Assembly: GCA_049514335.1 (NCBI GenBank) | Contig: JBEKVE010000189.1 | Span: forward strand, 1 to 6,003 | DNA length: 6,003 nt | Reading direction: 5' to 3' | DNA from: JBEKVE01 sp049514335 | GTDB taxonomy: Bacteria; Actinomycetota; Acidimicrobiia; Acidimicrobiales; UBA8190 | In this document: one piece after another, positions 4,980 through 6,003 of the stretch | Position numbering within the stretch: position 1 is the first letter of the stretch | Layout of the letters: every line of letters starts with the position of its first letter | Made by a program: the position numbers and the translations under genes | The notes under the pieces: model-generated | Told to the model about the DNA's origin: nothing | The model's input: only the letters and a program-made list of their open reading frames with translations | Databases searched by the model: none

Positions 4980-6003
4980 GACCGCCGAACATCGTGCTCG
5001 TCATGTCGGACCAGCACCGTGCCGACATGATGGGCTGCGCCGGGGACGAGGGCATGCTGACGCCGTCGCTCGACCGCCTGGCGGCCGAGGGCGTGCGGTT
5101 CTCCCGCGTGTCGTGTCAGGGCCCCCTGTGCATGCCGTCGCGGGCGTCGTTCATGACCGAGCGATACGTGCGCGACCACGGCGTCTACACCAATTGGGCG
5201 GAGATCCCCTCCGACGCCCCCACCTACGTGTGGAGCCTGCGAGCCGCCGGCTATCACACGACCATGCTGGGAAAGGCCCACCTGTACCGCGACGAGATCC
5301 TCGAAGCGAGCCACATGGACGATCTGGCCGGGCGTCTCACGTCGCTGGGGTTCAGCGAGGTGATCGAGACGGGCGACAAGTTCGTGGGGGACACGCCGAC
5401 CCGCTACACCGACTATCTGCATGAGCGCGGGCTCCTCGACGTGTACCGGGAGCACATCGCAGCCCGCAGCTATCAGGGCGAGGACGAGCAGGGCACCAAC
5501 CCCACCAAGCGGGTGCCGATGTGGGACGCCACGCCCATGCCACTGCCGCTCGACGCCTACGTCGACACGTGGCACGGCGTGGAGGCGGTGCGCTGGATCG
5601 AGCAGTACGACCGCACCGAGCCGTTCTTCCTCTTCGTCGGATTTCCCGGCCCCCACGACCCGTGGGACGCCCCGGCCCCGGCCGTCGATCGCTATCGCAA
5701 CGTCGAAGTTTCCATGCCGCGCTCGACGCGCCGCCCTGCCGTGGAGACCACGGGGCGCTACGGCGGGCTCCTGAACTCGTTCCTGTGGCTGTCGGATACC
5801 GAGACGATGACCGACGACGCCATCCGTGGGATGCGTCGTGCCTACAGCGCCGACGTTTCAGTCATCGATCACGAGGTGGGTCGCATCGTGGGGGCCCTCG
5901 ACGACCGGGACCTGCTCGACGACACCTGGGTCATCTACACGAGCGACCACGGTGAGATGGGCGGCAACCACGGGCTCATGTCCAAATGCGTGCTGTACGA
6001 GCC
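4964..6003 (+). CDS. Formylglycine-dependent sulfatase, N-terminal about 346 residues (3' end outside window)
   Basis: A type I sulfatase, hydrolysing sulfate esters of a substrate that cannot be read here (choline-sulfatase and arylsulfatase-like proteins are the nearest types by eye). It opens with NIVLVMSDQHRADMMGCAG, where Asp16 and Gln17 are metal ligands. LCMPSRASFMT follows: Cys56 of C-x-P-S-R is the residue oxidised to formylglycine, with Arg60 beside it. GKAH gives Lys104 and His106, GPHDPW gives His231, and TSDHGEMGGNHGLMSK gives Asp328, His329 and Lys341, so the catalytic set is complete. Family length is about 450-520 residues, so roughly a quarter is missing. No signal peptide is present, implying a cytoplasmic enzyme. 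The ATG at 4964 overlaps the upstream gene by 16 nt; GTG 4976 is a good alternative, making a GTGA stop/start overlap, with GGATGG eight nt upstream and a more usual N-terminus (RPPNIVL). Either way, translation is probably coupled to the upstream gene. Confidence 0.92.
   Translation, partial: MAVVVRPPNIVLVMSDQHRADMMGCAGDEGMLTPSLDRLAAEGVRFSRVSCQGPLCMPSRASFMTERYVRDHGVYTNWAEIPSDAPTYVWSLRAAGYHTTMLGKAHLYRDEILEASHMDDLAGRLTSLGFSEVIETGDKFVGDTPTRYTDYLHERGLLDVYREHIAARSYQGEDEQGTNPTKRVPMWDATPMPLPLDAYVDTWHGVEAVRWIEQYDRTEPFFLFVGFPGPHDPWDAPAPAVDRYRNVEVSMPRSTRRPAVETTGRYGGLLNSFLWLSDTETMTDDAIRGMRRAYSADVSVIDHEVGRIVGALDDRDLLDDTWVIYTSDHGEMGGNHGLMSKCVLYE

Noticed and set aside
4691..5656. A 321-codon minus-strand frame across the gene 4/sulfatase junction
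   Set aside because: It is antisense to the M23-like domain and the sulfatase catalytic region, both with convincing motifs.

Overview
The window is GC-rich DNA with strong G/C preference at third codon positions in its right half. Together with the gene types there (an ArsR regulator fused to SRPBCC and a TIGR03086-type metal-binding domain, a secreted coiled-coil protein with a decayed M23 fold, and a formylglycine-type sulfatase), it suggests a high-GC Actinomycetota, perhaps an Acidimicrobiia-like lineage. That placement is an inference; the window holds no rRNA or other taxonomic marker.

Left part (1-2083) looks like accessory DNA. It opens with the C-terminal end of an IS1595/ISXO2-type transposase (1-276). 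Tail to tail with it, overlapping by 36 nt, lies a 56-residue basic protein gene on the minus strand (241-411). Nineteen nt beyond that small gene's start, and divergent from it, begins a two-gene unit on the plus strand (431-1243 and 1253-2083, 9 nt apart). Both genes encode uncharacterised proteins of about 270-276 residues that are paralogues of each other: each has an N-terminal helical segment, an R-x4-H motif (RAALDH / RSGLDH), an FPI segment, a QP motif and an N-x-x-D-[KR]-H motif. Codon use here is visibly less G/C-biased at third positions than in the genes to the right.

Middle (2084-2226) is a short intergenic region with several runs of five or six C or G that can form overlapping hairpins, followed by an inverted repeat centred on GTCTAGAC that ends just before the next start and looks like an autoregulatory operator.

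Right part (2227-6003) looks like ordinary chromosome. A 428-residue three-domain protein (ArsR, AHSA1/SRPBCC, TIGR03086/MDMPI-like) is followed by a possible terminator and a 176-nt gap. Then comes a 429-residue secreted coiled-coil protein with a C-terminal M23-like domain that has lost its zinc ligands. Its stop overlaps the start of a sulfatase gene that runs off the window. The last two genes probably share a transcript.

The best candidate for something undescribed is the left-hand cluster: the small basic ORF plus the tandem R-x4-H paralogue pair next to a transposase. Its function cannot be read from the sequence.
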